DNA from: Verrucomicrobiota bacterium
Lineage (GTDB): Bacteria > Verrucomicrobiota > Verrucomicrobiia > Limisphaerales > UBA9464
DNA: 64,000 nt
Assembly: GCA_947454705.1 (NCBI GenBank)
Contig: CANGKZ010000004.1
Span: 1 to 64,000, forward strand
Reading direction: 5' to 3'
Below, in pieces: positions 36,471 through 49,186 of this stretch. Below the pieces are notes generated by a model. It worked only from the letters and a program-made list of their open reading frames with translations. It was not told the origin of the DNA and searched no databases. The translations under genes and the position numbers were made by a program. Position 1 is the stretch's first letter. Every line of letters begins with the position of its first letter.

Positions 36471-36604
36471 CCCCGGCCTTGAGGCCGGGGGATTAGGTCT
36501 CAGCACGGATCGAGTCCCGGAGGGACGGCAGAACCACACCTCTGCCGTCCCTCCGGGACTCAACGCCACGCGCAACATCTTTACCCCAAGGCCTGAAGGC
36601 CTGG
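36471..36604. repeat. Composite intergenic hairpin repeat
   Basis: Three hairpins stand in a row between the cotH-like gene and metH. CCCCGGCC-TTGA-GGCCGGGG is at 36471-36490. A perfect 21-bp stem with an 8-nt loop is at 36512-36561 (arms start GAGTCCCGG and end CCGGGACTC). AAGGCC-TGAA-GGCCTGG is at about 36589-36603. The outer ends are AAAATAG and GGGCTATTTTCG, so the whole is framed by inverted TAGCCC/GGGCTA. A partial copy sits at 2088-2190. Confidence 0.8.
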
Positions 36605-36675
36605 GCTATTTTCGTTCCGAATCAGCGAAGGCTCGGTCGAGCGCTGGCTCGCCGACCTTCGTCAGCCGACTTCGC

Positions 36676-40539
<3,864 letters not shown>

Positions 40540-40697
40540 AAAACAGGCCGAATCCTAACCCTTCATCGGCAACAGACAAGCCTTCAAATCAACGTATCCG
40601 GATTTGAGGATTCAAAATTCAAAAATGGGTCGTATTGGCCCGTGAACGTCACGGGTGCGTCATCTGTTCGTAACCTTCGGGGCCTGAACTATGCACC

Positions 40698-41168
40698 ATG
40701 AATGGTACAGCATTTCCCTCCCAGTGGGATGCCGGTTCGGAACCGGTGGGGGTCCCCCTGGATTTGGCGGAGCGCACCGGAGCGGTGCGACTGATGCGCC
40801 TCGCCTTGGAATCGGTTCAGGGCGTGGAGCTTCCGGCGAAGCATTTCAAGGCGTCGCCGGAGGATGCGATGTACAGCTTTCCGGTCGTGTTGACCGCCGT
40901 GGCGTATGCCCTGGCGCGCGGGGTGGGGGCCGGGGCCAGGTTGGAGGCCTGCATCGAGGCGCAACCGGATTTCCGGTACCTGTGCTCGGGACGGGGGATT
41001 GATTCCCGCACCTTGACCACCTTTTTTGAGCTTCACCGCGGGTTGGTTCGCGACGTGTTGACCCGCATTTTTGTGGGAGCCACCGGTCATCCCGCCTCGG
41101 TGATTGCGGCCCAGGTGGAAGGACGTTTGACCCGTGCCTCGGACCTGGAGCTGCCGCTGGCGGCCTGA
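40698..41168 (+). CDS. Stand-alone protein resembling a transposase N-terminal (DUF772) domain
   Basis: A 156-residue protein. Residues 58-115 read SFPVVLTAVAYALARGVGAG, then ARLEACIEAQPDFRYLCSGR and GIDSRTLTTFFELHR. This has the spacing of the DUF772 helical DNA-binding region of IS5/IS1182-type transposases, where the family shows a helix with LLYGY..GIRSSR, a second with DxxFRYL, and PDHxTI..FR. No DDE catalytic domain follows; the frame ends after about 50 more residues and the coding sequence looks intact, so it may be domesticated. It is intact, ATG-started and lies between metH and the LysM gene without inverted repeats that I can see. Confidence 0.6.
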   Translation: MNGTAFPSQWDAGSEPVGVPLDLAERTGAVRLMRLALESVQGVELPAKHFKASPEDAMYSFPVVLTAVAYALARGVGAGARLEACIEAQPDFRYLCSGRGIDSRTLTTFFELHRGLVRDVLTRIFVGATGHPASVIAAQVEGRLTRASDLELPLAA

Positions 41169-41254
41169 GTTTCCCGGAGAGTGGGATCCAGGTTTTGCAG
41201 GATTCCGTTCACCCGATCCTTGCTTGGAGCGCGGGTGGTTTCTAGCCTGTCGCC

Positions 41255-41917
41255 GTGACTCGTCCTCGTCTTGCTTCGATTCTTCTTTCCATCGCCCTTC
41301 CGCTTGCTGCTCTGGATGCTCGAGCGCAGGTGGACGCGGAATCGTTCAAACGCCTGGAGTCGGATGTAACCGCGCTCACCGAGAGCCGCGATGCGCTGCT
41401 CCGCCAGGTCCGCGAGCTGCGCGACGCGATCGTCCAACTGCGCACCGAGAACGCCAAGCTCCGCGCCGACCTTTCCCTCGTCGGGAAGGACAATGTCACC
41501 CGCGAGGAATTGAAGAAGGTGGTGGACCAATTCCAGGAGGCCGATCGCAAGCGCATCGCCGACGGCAAGATGGTTCACGACAAGCTGGAAGAGATCGCGC
41601 GCCTGGCCAGCAAGCCGGTGGTGCTGCCGCCGGTCGAGGAGGTCAAGGCGCCCAAGCCCAAGTCGGAACCTGCGGTCACCCGCAAGCCGGCCAATGAGCC
41701 CGCCGCCAAGCCGGAGGATGACGGCGTCGAGCTGCCTGCGGAATACTACGAACACGTGGTGGCCGAGGGCGAAACGCTCGGGGCGATTATTTCGGCCTTC
41801 AACAAGGACCGCGGACTCAAGGTGCGCGTCGCCCACGTGCTGAAGGCGAATCCGAAGCTCAAGGATGCCCGCAAAATCTACGTCGGCATGAAGCTGCGGA
41901 TCCCCGCCGTGAAGTGA
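41255..41917 (+). CDS. Periplasmic coiled-coil LysM protein
   Basis: A 220-residue protein starting from GTG (MTRPRLASILLSIALPLAAL, signal peptide cleaved after ARA). Residues 28-115 form a coiled coil rich in Leu/Glu/Arg heptads (FKRLESDVTALTESRDALLR, QVRELRDAIVQLRTENAKLR). A Pro/Lys/Ala linker follows, then a C-terminal LysM-like domain (YYEHVVAEGETLGAIISAFN ... VLKANPKLKDARKIYVGMKL, about 163-216). It would bind peptidoglycan or related glycans. No in-frame ATG precedes the signal peptide, which decides for GTG. Confidence 0.8.
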   Translation: MTRPRLASILLSIALPLAALDARAQVDAESFKRLESDVTALTESRDALLRQVRELRDAIVQLRTENAKLRADLSLVGKDNVTREELKKVVDQFQEADRKRIADGKMVHDKLEEIARLASKPVVLPPVEEVKAPKPKSEPAVTRKPANEPAAKPEDDGVELPAEYYEHVVAEGETLGAIISAFNKDRGLKVRVAHVLKANPKLKDARKIYVGMKLRIPAVK

Positions 41918-42004
41918 TTCGAGACTCTGTCGAAGTCGCACATTTCGGCAGTGCGTGCGGGGTCGGTTGGTTGGGTTTGATTTGAACTGCGGCCATTGCT
42001 CTTG

Positions 42005-42385
42005 ATGAAACAATTGCGGCAGCTCCACCTGTACCTCGGGGTTTTCTTCACCCCGTTGCTGCTGTTTTTCATCGCCACCGGATGGTTGCAGACGGTGAGT
42101 TCCGACCGGTTGAAATCCCCAAGCGAAGCCGAGACGCTGGCGCAGAAACTTCGCGTCGTGCACACCGACCAGATCTATCCCGAGACTGGCGTGCTGCGGC
42201 AGAAGGCCTCGCCCAAGGTCTTCAAGGTGCTGGTGGTGGTGATGTCCATCGCCCTCATTCTCACCACCGTGCTCGGACTGGTGCTCGCGTTCCGGTTTGG
42301 TCGTGCACCGATCGCCGTGGGCGCGGCCCTTGGGCTTGGGATCCTGGTTCCCGTGCTGATTCTCTGGGCGGCTCCGCATCGATGA
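42005..42385 (+). CDS. Small membrane protein, PepSY-TM-like
   Basis: The 126-residue protein starts MKQLRQLHLYLGVFFTPLLL, which resembles the first helix of PepSY-associated membrane proteins (LHRWLGL..F-type). It is followed by a short periplasmic segment and two more helices (VFKVLVVVMSIALILTTVLG and IAVGAALGLGILVPVLILW). The stop codon overlaps the next start by 4 bp (ATGA), so it is coupled to the PH-like protein gene. Function unknown. A TTG at 41996 is an alternative start. Confidence 0.65.
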   Translation: MKQLRQLHLYLGVFFTPLLLFFIATGWLQTVSSDRLKSPSEAETLAQKLRVVHTDQIYPETGVLRQKASPKVFKVLVVVMSIALILTTVLGLVLAFRFGRAPIAVGAALGLGILVPVLILWAAPHR

Positions 42386-42786
42386 CTCTTCCGCTTCCGC
42401 CGCTCCGTGAATCGCTTTGGCTGGCCGGGATCGCCTCGGGGTTGATCGTCCTCTGGCTGCTGGCCAAGGGACGGATGGAGTATCACATCGGGAAGAACGC
42501 ATTCCGCGTCCGCCTGGGCCGGCTCACGCTTCGGAGGATTCCATTCTCGGAAATCGTCCGCGTGAGCAAACCGCGCAGGAACCATTCCTGGTTCACCACG
42601 GAAAACTGGCGCAGCGTTTTCCGGGATTCGCATCGACTGCTGATGATCGAGCGCCGGTCCGGAGTGTTTCGGCGGCTGATGATCACCCCGCGGCATCGCT
42701 ACGAATTCCAGGAGCGTCTGCGAATTGCGATCCAAGAATCGCTGGGGGCGGAAGCCCTGGTGAATGCCGACGACGAGGAAGAATGA
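42382..42786 (+). CDS. Single-pass membrane protein with PH-like cytoplasmic domain
   Basis: A 134-residue protein with one N-terminal helix (LAGIASGLIVLWLLAK), then a beta-rich domain: MEYHIGKNAFRVRLGRLTLR, RIPFSEIVRVSKPRRNH, LLMIERRSGVFRRLMITPRH and an amphipathic helix. This is the strand-helix order of small bacterial PH (bPH) domains. It is coupled to the preceding membrane protein by a 4-bp overlap, suggesting a two-component membrane complex. Role unknown. Confidence 0.6.
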   Translation: MTLPLPPLRESLWLAGIASGLIVLWLLAKGRMEYHIGKNAFRVRLGRLTLRRIPFSEIVRVSKPRRNHSWFTTENWRSVFRDSHRLLMIERRSGVFRRLMITPRHRYEFQERLRIAIQESLGAEALVNADDEEE

Positions 42787-42837
42787 GCGGAAGTTTCCGA
42801 CCGCGACCAGCCGGACTCCGGAACCGGCGGGGTCAGC

Positions 42838-43602
42838 TTAGAATTCCGAAGGACGGAACCACACCACGCGGGTGCGGGCGATGAGGTCGTGCAGGGCCCG
42901 CTTTTCCGGGGTGAACAGCACGAGAAGGAATCCCAGCCCGAAGGTCAATCGCGTGATCCACTCGGCGCAGTGACGCAGGAAGGCGCGCTTGAATCCGATC
43001 GGCCCGCCGTTGGCATCGAGGATGCGGAGTCCGAGGATCAATTTCCCCGGCGTGGCCCCCCAGGCTCCGTTGAAGCCGACGAAATAAAGGAAGTTGGCCG
43101 GTACATTGATCGCCAGCACCAACAGCCAGAAGTGCCACAGGATTTTGAAATCCGGCGCCGCCTTCTTCACCTCGGCCAAGGCCGCGGTTTGCGACGCTTC
43201 CAGCAGGTCGGCCCAGGGCAGGGTGACCAGCGCCACCATGGAACCCAGGATGAGAAAATCCACCAGGTACGCGGTGAAGCGGATCCAGAATCCGGCTTCG
43301 CGGACGTTGATCCCGGGAATGTGGATGCCGGCATCGAGGTCGTCGCGCGATCCCGCTGCGGAGGAGCCGGAGCCTGAACCAGAACCTGAATTGGACGACG
43401 CCGTTTGGATCGGGGGCGGGGCGGGCAGATCCCACTTCAACTGATCCACGGCCGCGGCGGGTTGCCAGCGGGTTTCCTCGGCCATCCAGACGAGCGTGGC
43501 CGGGCCGACGCGCCCTTCGGTGCACCACTGGCGCAGTTCTTCCAGTTTGACGGGTCCGTACTCGCGACCGTCGGTGCCGATGATTTTGTAGGATTCCTCC
43601 AC
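42838..43602 (-). CDS. GYF-2/RDD membrane protein
   Basis: About 254 residues from a GTG at 43602. Residues 1-55 form a GYF_2 domain (YKIIGTDGREYGPVKLEELR, then QWCTEGRVGPATLVW), followed by a Gly/Ser spacer (NSGSGSGSGSSAAGS). An RDD-type membrane domain follows (FWIRFTAYLVDFLILGSMVA, WGATPGKLILGLRILD, RALHDLIARTRVV) with about four helices and the family's Arg/Asp signature residues. The frame is open to a GTG at 43755, but the extra 51 residues show no homology. Function unknown; RDD proteins are proposed ion or osmolyte exchangers. Confidence 0.8.
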   Translation of the reverse strand: MEESYKIIGTDGREYGPVKLEELRQWCTEGRVGPATLVWMAEETRWQPAAAVDQLKWDLPAPPPIQTASSNSGSGSGSGSSAAGSRDDLDAGIHIPGINVREAGFWIRFTAYLVDFLILGSMVALVTLPWADLLEASQTAALAEVKKAAPDFKILWHFWLLVLAINVPANFLYFVGFNGAWGATPGKLILGLRILDANGGPIGFKRAFLRHCAEWITRLTFGLGFLLVLFTPEKRALHDLIARTRVVWFRPSEF

Positions 43603-43797
43603 GAGGAGATGGTGGCTGTTCCCTAAATGGGAGGCGGGTTGATAAGCGCGGATGCGGTCCGGGGCAAATCGAATTCTCGAAAGATTCGCCCCCGGGACCG
43701 GCCTGGAGAGCGGTGTCCGAAGGGGGGTGGCGACCCAAGTTCCATAAAATACCACTTGTCAGCGGACCTTCCGATGCTAGCGTCCGCCCTCCATTTT

Positions 43798-44094
43798 ATG
43801 AAGGCAGATATTCATCCGAAGAACTACCGGCCCATGATTTTCCGGGACTCGGCCTCCGGCCAGTCCTTTTTGACCAAGTCGTGCGCCCACACCAACCTCA
43901 CCGCTGTCTGGGAGGACGGTAAGGAGTATCCTCTTTATCTGATGGGTATCAGCGCATTCACCCATCCGTTCTACACGGGTCAGCAGAAGTTCGTGGATAC
44001 CGCCGGCCGCGTGGACAAGTTCCAGCAGCGCTTGGCGAAGACCCAGGCCGCCCAGGCTGCGAAGGCCGAGGCGACTGCCAAGAAGAAGAAGTAG
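43798..44094 (+). CDS. rpmE: 50S ribosomal protein L31 (type B)
   Basis: The 98-residue protein reads [20 protein letters not shown] and [20 protein letters not shown], the pattern of type B L31, with no CxxC zinc motifs. A lysine/alanine-rich tail of about 25 residues extends past the conserved end. The frame is open upstream, but the ATG at 43798 matches the universal MK(x)DIHP start. It is followed by a strong terminator, then prfA, the common rpmE-prfA arrangement. Confidence 0.95.
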   Translation: MKADIHPKNYRPMIFRDSASGQSFLTKSCAHTNLTAVWEDGKEYPLYLMGISAFTHPFYTGQQKFVDTAGRVDKFQQRLAKTQAAQAAKAEATAKKKK

Positions 44095-44108
44095 CCCGGA
44101 CTCTGACA

Positions 44109-44149
44109 ACCGCCCGCCGACCGGCCCTCCGGTTGTCGGGCGGTTTTTT
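44109..44149 (+). terminator. Intrinsic terminator of rpmE
   Basis: ACCGCCCG pairs with CGGGCGGT across a 20-nt GC-rich loop that can itself pair, followed by six T. It sits 15 nt past the rpmE stop codon. Confidence 0.88.
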
Positions 44150-44160
44150 CATTCCCGCAT

Positions 44161-44203
44161 CCCTTCCCAACGCGGGGCGTCGATCGCCCCGCGTTGGGAA
44201 GGG
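44161..44203. promoter_or_regulatory. Perfect 19-bp hairpin upstream of prfA
   Basis: Arms CCCTTCCCAACGCGGGGCG (44161-44179) and its exact complement (44185-44203) enclose the loop TCGAT. There is no T-run, so it is not an ordinary terminator. It ends 66 bp before the prfA start, immediately after the rpmE terminator. It could be a leader structure, an operator or a repeat. Confidence 0.6.
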
Positions 44204-44269
44204 GGATGCTGCCGACCTTTCGAGCCCAGATTTCTTCGTTTCGTTCCCGACCTCCGAGTCTACCGCGCC

Positions 44270-45349
<1,080 letters not shown>

Positions 45350-45402
45350 TCGGGCGCCTGCGGAGTGCCAAATTTGATACGCCCCATTTCCCTGCTGAAC
45401 CC

Positions 45403-45978
45403 ATGAGTCTCCAAGCGTTGATCTTCGATTGCGACGGCACCCTGGCCCACACCATGCCGGTTCACTGGGAGGCGTGGCAGGAGGTGACCGCGCGGCATCG
45501 GATTCATTTTCCCGAGGACCGCTTTTACTCCCTCGGCGGCGTTCCCACGCGCGACATCGTTCGCATGCTGGCGACCGAGCAGCAGCGACCCGACATTGAT
45601 CCGATCGCCTTCGCCCGCGAGAAGGAGGAGGCGTACTTCCGGCGCTTCGACAAGATCGGTCCGGTGCCCGAAGTGGTGGCCATCGCAGCGGAATATCGCG
45701 GACGCCTGCCCATGGCCGTGGCCAGCGGCGGTTCCCGCGGAGCGATCACCCGGGTGCTCACGCATCTTGGGATTCTCGACTGGTTCGGTGCGGTGGTGAC
45801 CAACGAGGACGTGGTGAACCAGAAACCCGCGCCCGACATTTTCCTCGAAGCGGCCCGCCGCCTCGGAGTGGACCCGCGTCATTGCCGTGCCTTCGAAGAC
45901 ACCGACCTCGGCATGCAGTCCATCCGCGCCGCCGGCATGGAAGCGGTGGACATTCGCCACCACACGCGGGTGGGCTGA
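45403..45978 (+). CDS. HAD-family hydrolase (beta-phosphoglucomutase-like)
   Basis: A 191-residue HAD protein with motif I IFDCDGTLAHTMPVH (nucleophile Asp and acid/base Asp), motif II VASGGSRGAI, lysine in VVNQKPAPDIFLEAAR and motif IV FEDTDLGMQSIRAAGM. The layout is subfamily I with an alpha-helical cap between motifs I and II, as in phosphoglycolate phosphatase and beta-phosphoglucomutase. The substrate cannot be read. It follows prfA by 53 bp on the same strand. Confidence 0.88.
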   Translation: MSLQALIFDCDGTLAHTMPVHWEAWQEVTARHRIHFPEDRFYSLGGVPTRDIVRMLATEQQRPDIDPIAFAREKEEAYFRRFDKIGPVPEVVAIAAEYRGRLPMAVASGGSRGAITRVLTHLGILDWFGAVVTNEDVVNQKPAPDIFLEAARRLGVDPRHCRAFEDTDLGMQSIRAAGMEAVDIRHHTRVG

Positions 45979-46054
45979 AAATCTTTCGATCCGTTAGCAA
46001 CTGATCTCATTGCTTGCGGTTTTGGGTGCCGACAGAGAGGCTGTCGAGAACGCG

Positions 46055-46825
46055 ATGAAGTGGCTTCCCTGTTGCCTCCTCCTGATCGGGCTCTCCGGAG
46101 TCCGGGGATTCGCGTTTGACCTCACCCACGCCCGATTCGCAGCGGTCCTCACGCAGCATGTCCGCGACGGCATGGTCAATTACGCCGCGATCAATGCAGC
46201 CCCCGGGGATCTCGACGCCTACCTGAAGGAGACCGCCGGGGTTGCCGAGAAAGAGTTCCAATCCTGGTCCAGGACCGACCAGATCGCCTTCCTGGTCAAT
46301 CTCTACAACGCCGCCACCATCCGGCTCATTGTGGACAACTACCCGGTGACCTCGATCCGCCGCATCGGCGGGTTCTTCGGTTCTCCGTGGGGGATTGAGT
46401 GCGTGTCCCTGTTTGGAAAAAAGACCACGCTCAACTACGTGGAGCACGAATTCCTCCGCCCCAAGTACAAGGAGCCGCGCGTCCACTTTGCGCTGGTCTG
46501 CGCCGCCAAGAGTTGTCCGCCGCTGCGCGGTGAACCGTACGTAGGATCGAAGCTGGAGATGCAGCTCGTCGAACAGGGCAAGCTGTTCTTCTCCCAGGAG
46601 CAGAAGAACCGGTTTGATCCGGTGCTCGACACCCTGGTGCTCTCACCGATTTTCAACTGGTACGAGGGCGATTTTCCGCGGGATCCGCGCGCCCTCGCTG
46701 GATTCCTTTCCCCGTTTTTCCCCAAGGCCGAGGCCGATGCCTTGTGCGACGGGACGTTCCGAATTCGGTACTCGAGCTATGATTGGTCGCTCAACGATCA
46801 GGCCGGGCGGGACTCCAAGCGCTGA
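46055..46825 (+). CDS. Secreted DUF547 protein
   Basis: A 256-residue exported protein (signal peptide MKWLPCCLLLIGLSGVRG) with the DUF547 pattern. It shows MVNYAAINAAPGDLDAYL, QSWSRTDQIAFLVNLYNAAT and IDNYPVTSI-type VDNYPVTSIRRIGGF. Further on are NYVEHEFLRPKYKEPRVHFA, LVCAAKSCPPLRGEPYVG and LSPIFNWYEGDFPRDP. The conserved histidine, cysteine and ASxSCPPLR segment make it look enzymatic (papain-like suggestions exist), but no activity is established. The ATG at 46055 is chosen over an upstream TTG because it starts the signal peptide. Confidence 0.85.
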   Translation: MKWLPCCLLLIGLSGVRGFAFDLTHARFAAVLTQHVRDGMVNYAAINAAPGDLDAYLKETAGVAEKEFQSWSRTDQIAFLVNLYNAATIRLIVDNYPVTSIRRIGGFFGSPWGIECVSLFGKKTTLNYVEHEFLRPKYKEPRVHFALVCAAKSCPPLRGEPYVGSKLEMQLVEQGKLFFSQEQKNRFDPVLDTLVLSPIFNWYEGDFPRDPRALAGFLSPFFPKAEADALCDGTFRIRYSSYDWSLNDQAGRDSKR

Positions 46826-46884
46826 GTCCCCGTTGGGGTGACTCGAAGCGTGTAAGGTTTGTTCCGCCATCCCGACTCCCCTGC

Positions 46885-47646
46885 ATGGCGATGGAATCCA
46901 CACCCACTCCGGAAGCACCCCGGGCCGGCTCACGGCAGGCCCTCCGCGGAATCGCCTTCATCGCCGGTGCGGTGATCCTCGGAATCGTTGCGCAGCGGCT
47001 ACAATTGACCGCGCGCATTCCGGCGTTTCTGGAACAGCTCCGTCAGGCCGGACCGTGGGGATGGTTGATCTTTGTCGGCGCGTATGTCGCCGCCTGTGTG
47101 TTTCTGGTTCCAGGATCGGTCCTCACGCTCGGGGCCGGTGCGGTGTTCGGGGTCGCGCAGGGATTCGGTCTGGTCTCGCTCGCGTCCACGCTTGGCGCCT
47201 CGGCGAGTTTTCTGATCGGACGCTTCTTCGCCCGCGAATGGGTGGCCGCGCGGGCCTCGGCCAATCCGAAGTTTGCCGCCATCGATGCCGCCGTGGGTGC
47301 CGAAGGCTGGCGCATGGTGGGGCTGCTTCGGTTGTCGCCGGTTTTTCCCTTCAACCTGCTGAACTACGCGCTCGGTCTTACGCGGGTGCGTTTTCGCGAC
47401 TACGCGTTGGCCTCGTGGATCGGGATGATGCCCGGCACGCTGCTCTTTGTGTGGATCGGTGCGGCGGCCGGCGATGTGGTCGGCGCAGCTGCGGGAAAGC
47501 GCACGCGGCAACCAATCGAGTGGGTGCTGTACGGCGCCGGATTGCTCGCGACGGTGTGGGTGACGATCCGGATCACCCGCGTGGCCCGCGCCGCCCTCGC
47601 CAGCCGTTTGGAATCCTCCCCGGCATCGAACCCGAACGCCCGCTGA
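46885..47646 (+). CDS. TVP38/TMEM64 (DedA-like) membrane protein
   Basis: A 253-residue membrane protein of the SNARE-associated/VTT group. It shows GWLIFVGAYVAACVFLVPGS and TLGAGAVFGVAQGFGLVSLA, the signature region ASTLGASASFLIGRFFARE, then RLSPVFPFNLLNYALGLTRV and IGMMPGTLLFVWIGAAAGD. VTT proteins act as lipid scramblases or transporters in some systems. The disulfide-reductase gene starts 2 bp after its stop; the same two proteins occur fused in some bacteria, so they likely work together. A second ATG at 46891 is possible. Confidence 0.88.
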   Translation: MAMESTPTPEAPRAGSRQALRGIAFIAGAVILGIVAQRLQLTARIPAFLEQLRQAGPWGWLIFVGAYVAACVFLVPGSVLTLGAGAVFGVAQGFGLVSLASTLGASASFLIGRFFAREWVAARASANPKFAAIDAAVGAEGWRMVGLLRLSPVFPFNLLNYALGLTRVRFRDYALASWIGMMPGTLLFVWIGAAAGDVVGAAAGKRTRQPIEWVLYGAGLLATVWVTIRITRVARAALASRLESSPASNPNAR

Positions 47647-47647
47647 C

Positions 47648-49186
47648 ATGAGTTCCAACTTTGATTCCAACTGGCCCGAGCCGGCCGATGCCAATAACGC
47701 CGCGTGGAATGCGCTGGTGAAACCGGCGAACTGGCGAAACCCGGAGCCCGCCGCGCGCTACAATCTGGTGGTGATCGGTGCTGGTACCGCGGGCCTGGTG
47801 ACCGCCGCCGCGGCCGCAGGGTTGGGGGCGAAGGTCGCACTGGTGGAGCGGAATCGCATGGGGGGCGATTGCCTCAACACCGGATGTGTCCCGTCGAAAA
47901 CACTCATCCGCTCCGCACGCGCTGCCGCTGCGGTTCGCGAGGCCGGTCGATTCGGCGTTCGCGTGCCTGCGGGCGTTGAGATTGATTTTGCCGCGGTGAT
48001 GGAACGGGTGCGTTCCCTGCGCGCCGCGATCAGCCCGCACGATTCCGCGAAACGTTTTCAGGAGCTGGGCGTGGACGTGTTCCTCGGCGAGGGGCGCTTC
48101 ACCGGGCCCGGCGCGCTGGAGGTGGGAGGAAAGGTGCTGCGGTTCCGCAGGGCCGTGATCGCGACCGGCGCGCGCGTGGCGATGCCGGGCGTGCGCGGAT
48201 TGGAATCGGTGCCGTACCTCACGCATGAAACGGTGTGGTCGCTCACCGAGCAGCCGCGTCGGATGGCCATCCTCGGCGGCGGTCCGATCGGATGCGAACT
48301 CGCCCAGGCCTTCGCGCGACTCGGCACGGAGGTGACCGTGTTCCATTCGCATTCCGGAATCCTCGACAAGGAGGATGCCGATGCCGCGGCCGTGGTTCGC
48401 ACGACCTTGGAGCACGATGGCGTCCGGTTTCAGCTCGGCGTCCGGGTGGAGTCGGCGTCGCGCGATGCTTCGGGTTCCATTCGTCTCGGATTCAAAACGG
48501 CGGCGGGCGCAGCGGAGCATGCGGAGGGATTCGACACCCTGCTGGTCGCCACGGGGCGGCGGCCGAATGTCTCAGGATTGGGGCTCGAAGCCGTCGGCGT
48601 GACGTTCGATCCGCAACGCGGCGTGGTGGTGAACGACCGGCTGCAATCCACGAATCCCGACATCTACGCGGCGGGCGATGTGTGCCTGACGCACCAGTTC
48701 ACGCACGCGGCGGATTTCTCCGCGCGGATCGTGGTGCAGAATGCGTTGTTTTACGGACGCAAGAAGGCGGGCGCGTTGTTGATTCCGCGTGCGACCTACA
48801 CGGATCCGGAGGTGGCCTCGGTCGGGCTGACCCAGCGCACCGCGCAGGAATCCGGCACTGTGGTGACCGTTTTCGAGCGTCCGTTCAGCGAGGTGGATCG
48901 CGCCCGTACCGACGATGAGGGCGGGGGATTTGTGAGGATCCTGGTGGCGACGGGCACGGACCGAATCGTTGGCGCGACGATCGTGGGACCGCACGCGGGC
49001 GACATGATTAGTGAGGTCTCGGTGGCAATGCAGAGCGGGATCGGACTCGGCTCGTTGGCATCGGTGATTCATCCGTACCCGACCCTGGCCGAGGCGATCC
49101 GCCAGTGCGGGGACCGTTACAACCGCACGCGTCTCACGCCGCGGGTGAAGGCGCTGATGGAGCGCTGGCTTCGCTGGACGCGTTGA
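47648..49186 (+). CDS. Pyridine nucleotide-disulfide oxidoreductase (MerA-like, no Hg site)
   Basis: A 512-residue FAD protein with FAD motif VVIGAGTAGLVTA (41-53), redox-active disulfide CLNTGCVPSK (C75, C80), NAD(P) motif AILGGGPIGCELAQAFARLG and second FAD motif NPDIYAAGDVC. The C-terminal dimer domain ends at HPYPTLAEAIRQCGDRYNR. It resembles mercuric reductase overall but lacks the N-terminal metal-binding domain and the C-terminal Cys-Cys pair that binds mercury, so mercury reduction is unlikely. A 35-residue N-terminal extension (ANNAAWNALVKPANWRNPEP) is typical of the TVP38-linked group. It overlaps the oppositely oriented phosphatase-like gene by 53 bp at the 3' ends. Confidence 0.9.
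   Translation: MSSNFDSNWPEPADANNAAWNALVKPANWRNPEPAARYNLVVIGAGTAGLVTAAAAAGLGAKVALVERNRMGGDCLNTGCVPSKTLIRSARAAAAVREAGRFGVRVPAGVEIDFAAVMERVRSLRAAISPHDSAKRFQELGVDVFLGEGRFTGPGALEVGGKVLRFRRAVIATGARVAMPGVRGLESVPYLTHETVWSLTEQPRRMAILGGGPIGCELAQAFARLGTEVTVFHSHSGILDKEDADAAAVVRTTLEHDGVRFQLGVRVESASRDASGSIRLGFKTAAGAAEHAEGFDTLLVATGRRPNVSGLGLEAVGVTFDPQRGVVVNDRLQSTNPDIYAAGDVCLTHQFTHAADFSARIVVQNALFYGRKKAGALLIPRATYTDPEVASVGLTQRTAQESGTVVTVFERPFSEVDRARTDDEGGGFVRILVATGTDRIVGATIVGPHAGDMISEVSVAMQSGIGLGSLASVIHPYPTLAEAIRQCGDRYNRTRLTPRVKALMERWLRWTR

Noticed and set aside
40540-40697. Possible cobalamin or SAM riboswitch upstream of metH
   Set aside because: I could not find the B12-box (GCCACTG-like) or SAM-I conserved helices. 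The region is short and relatively AT-rich without the needed stems.
47648-49186. Mercuric reductase (merA)
   Set aside because: The C-terminal vicinal cysteines and the N-terminal heavy-metal domain are missing, and no mer operon genes are nearby.
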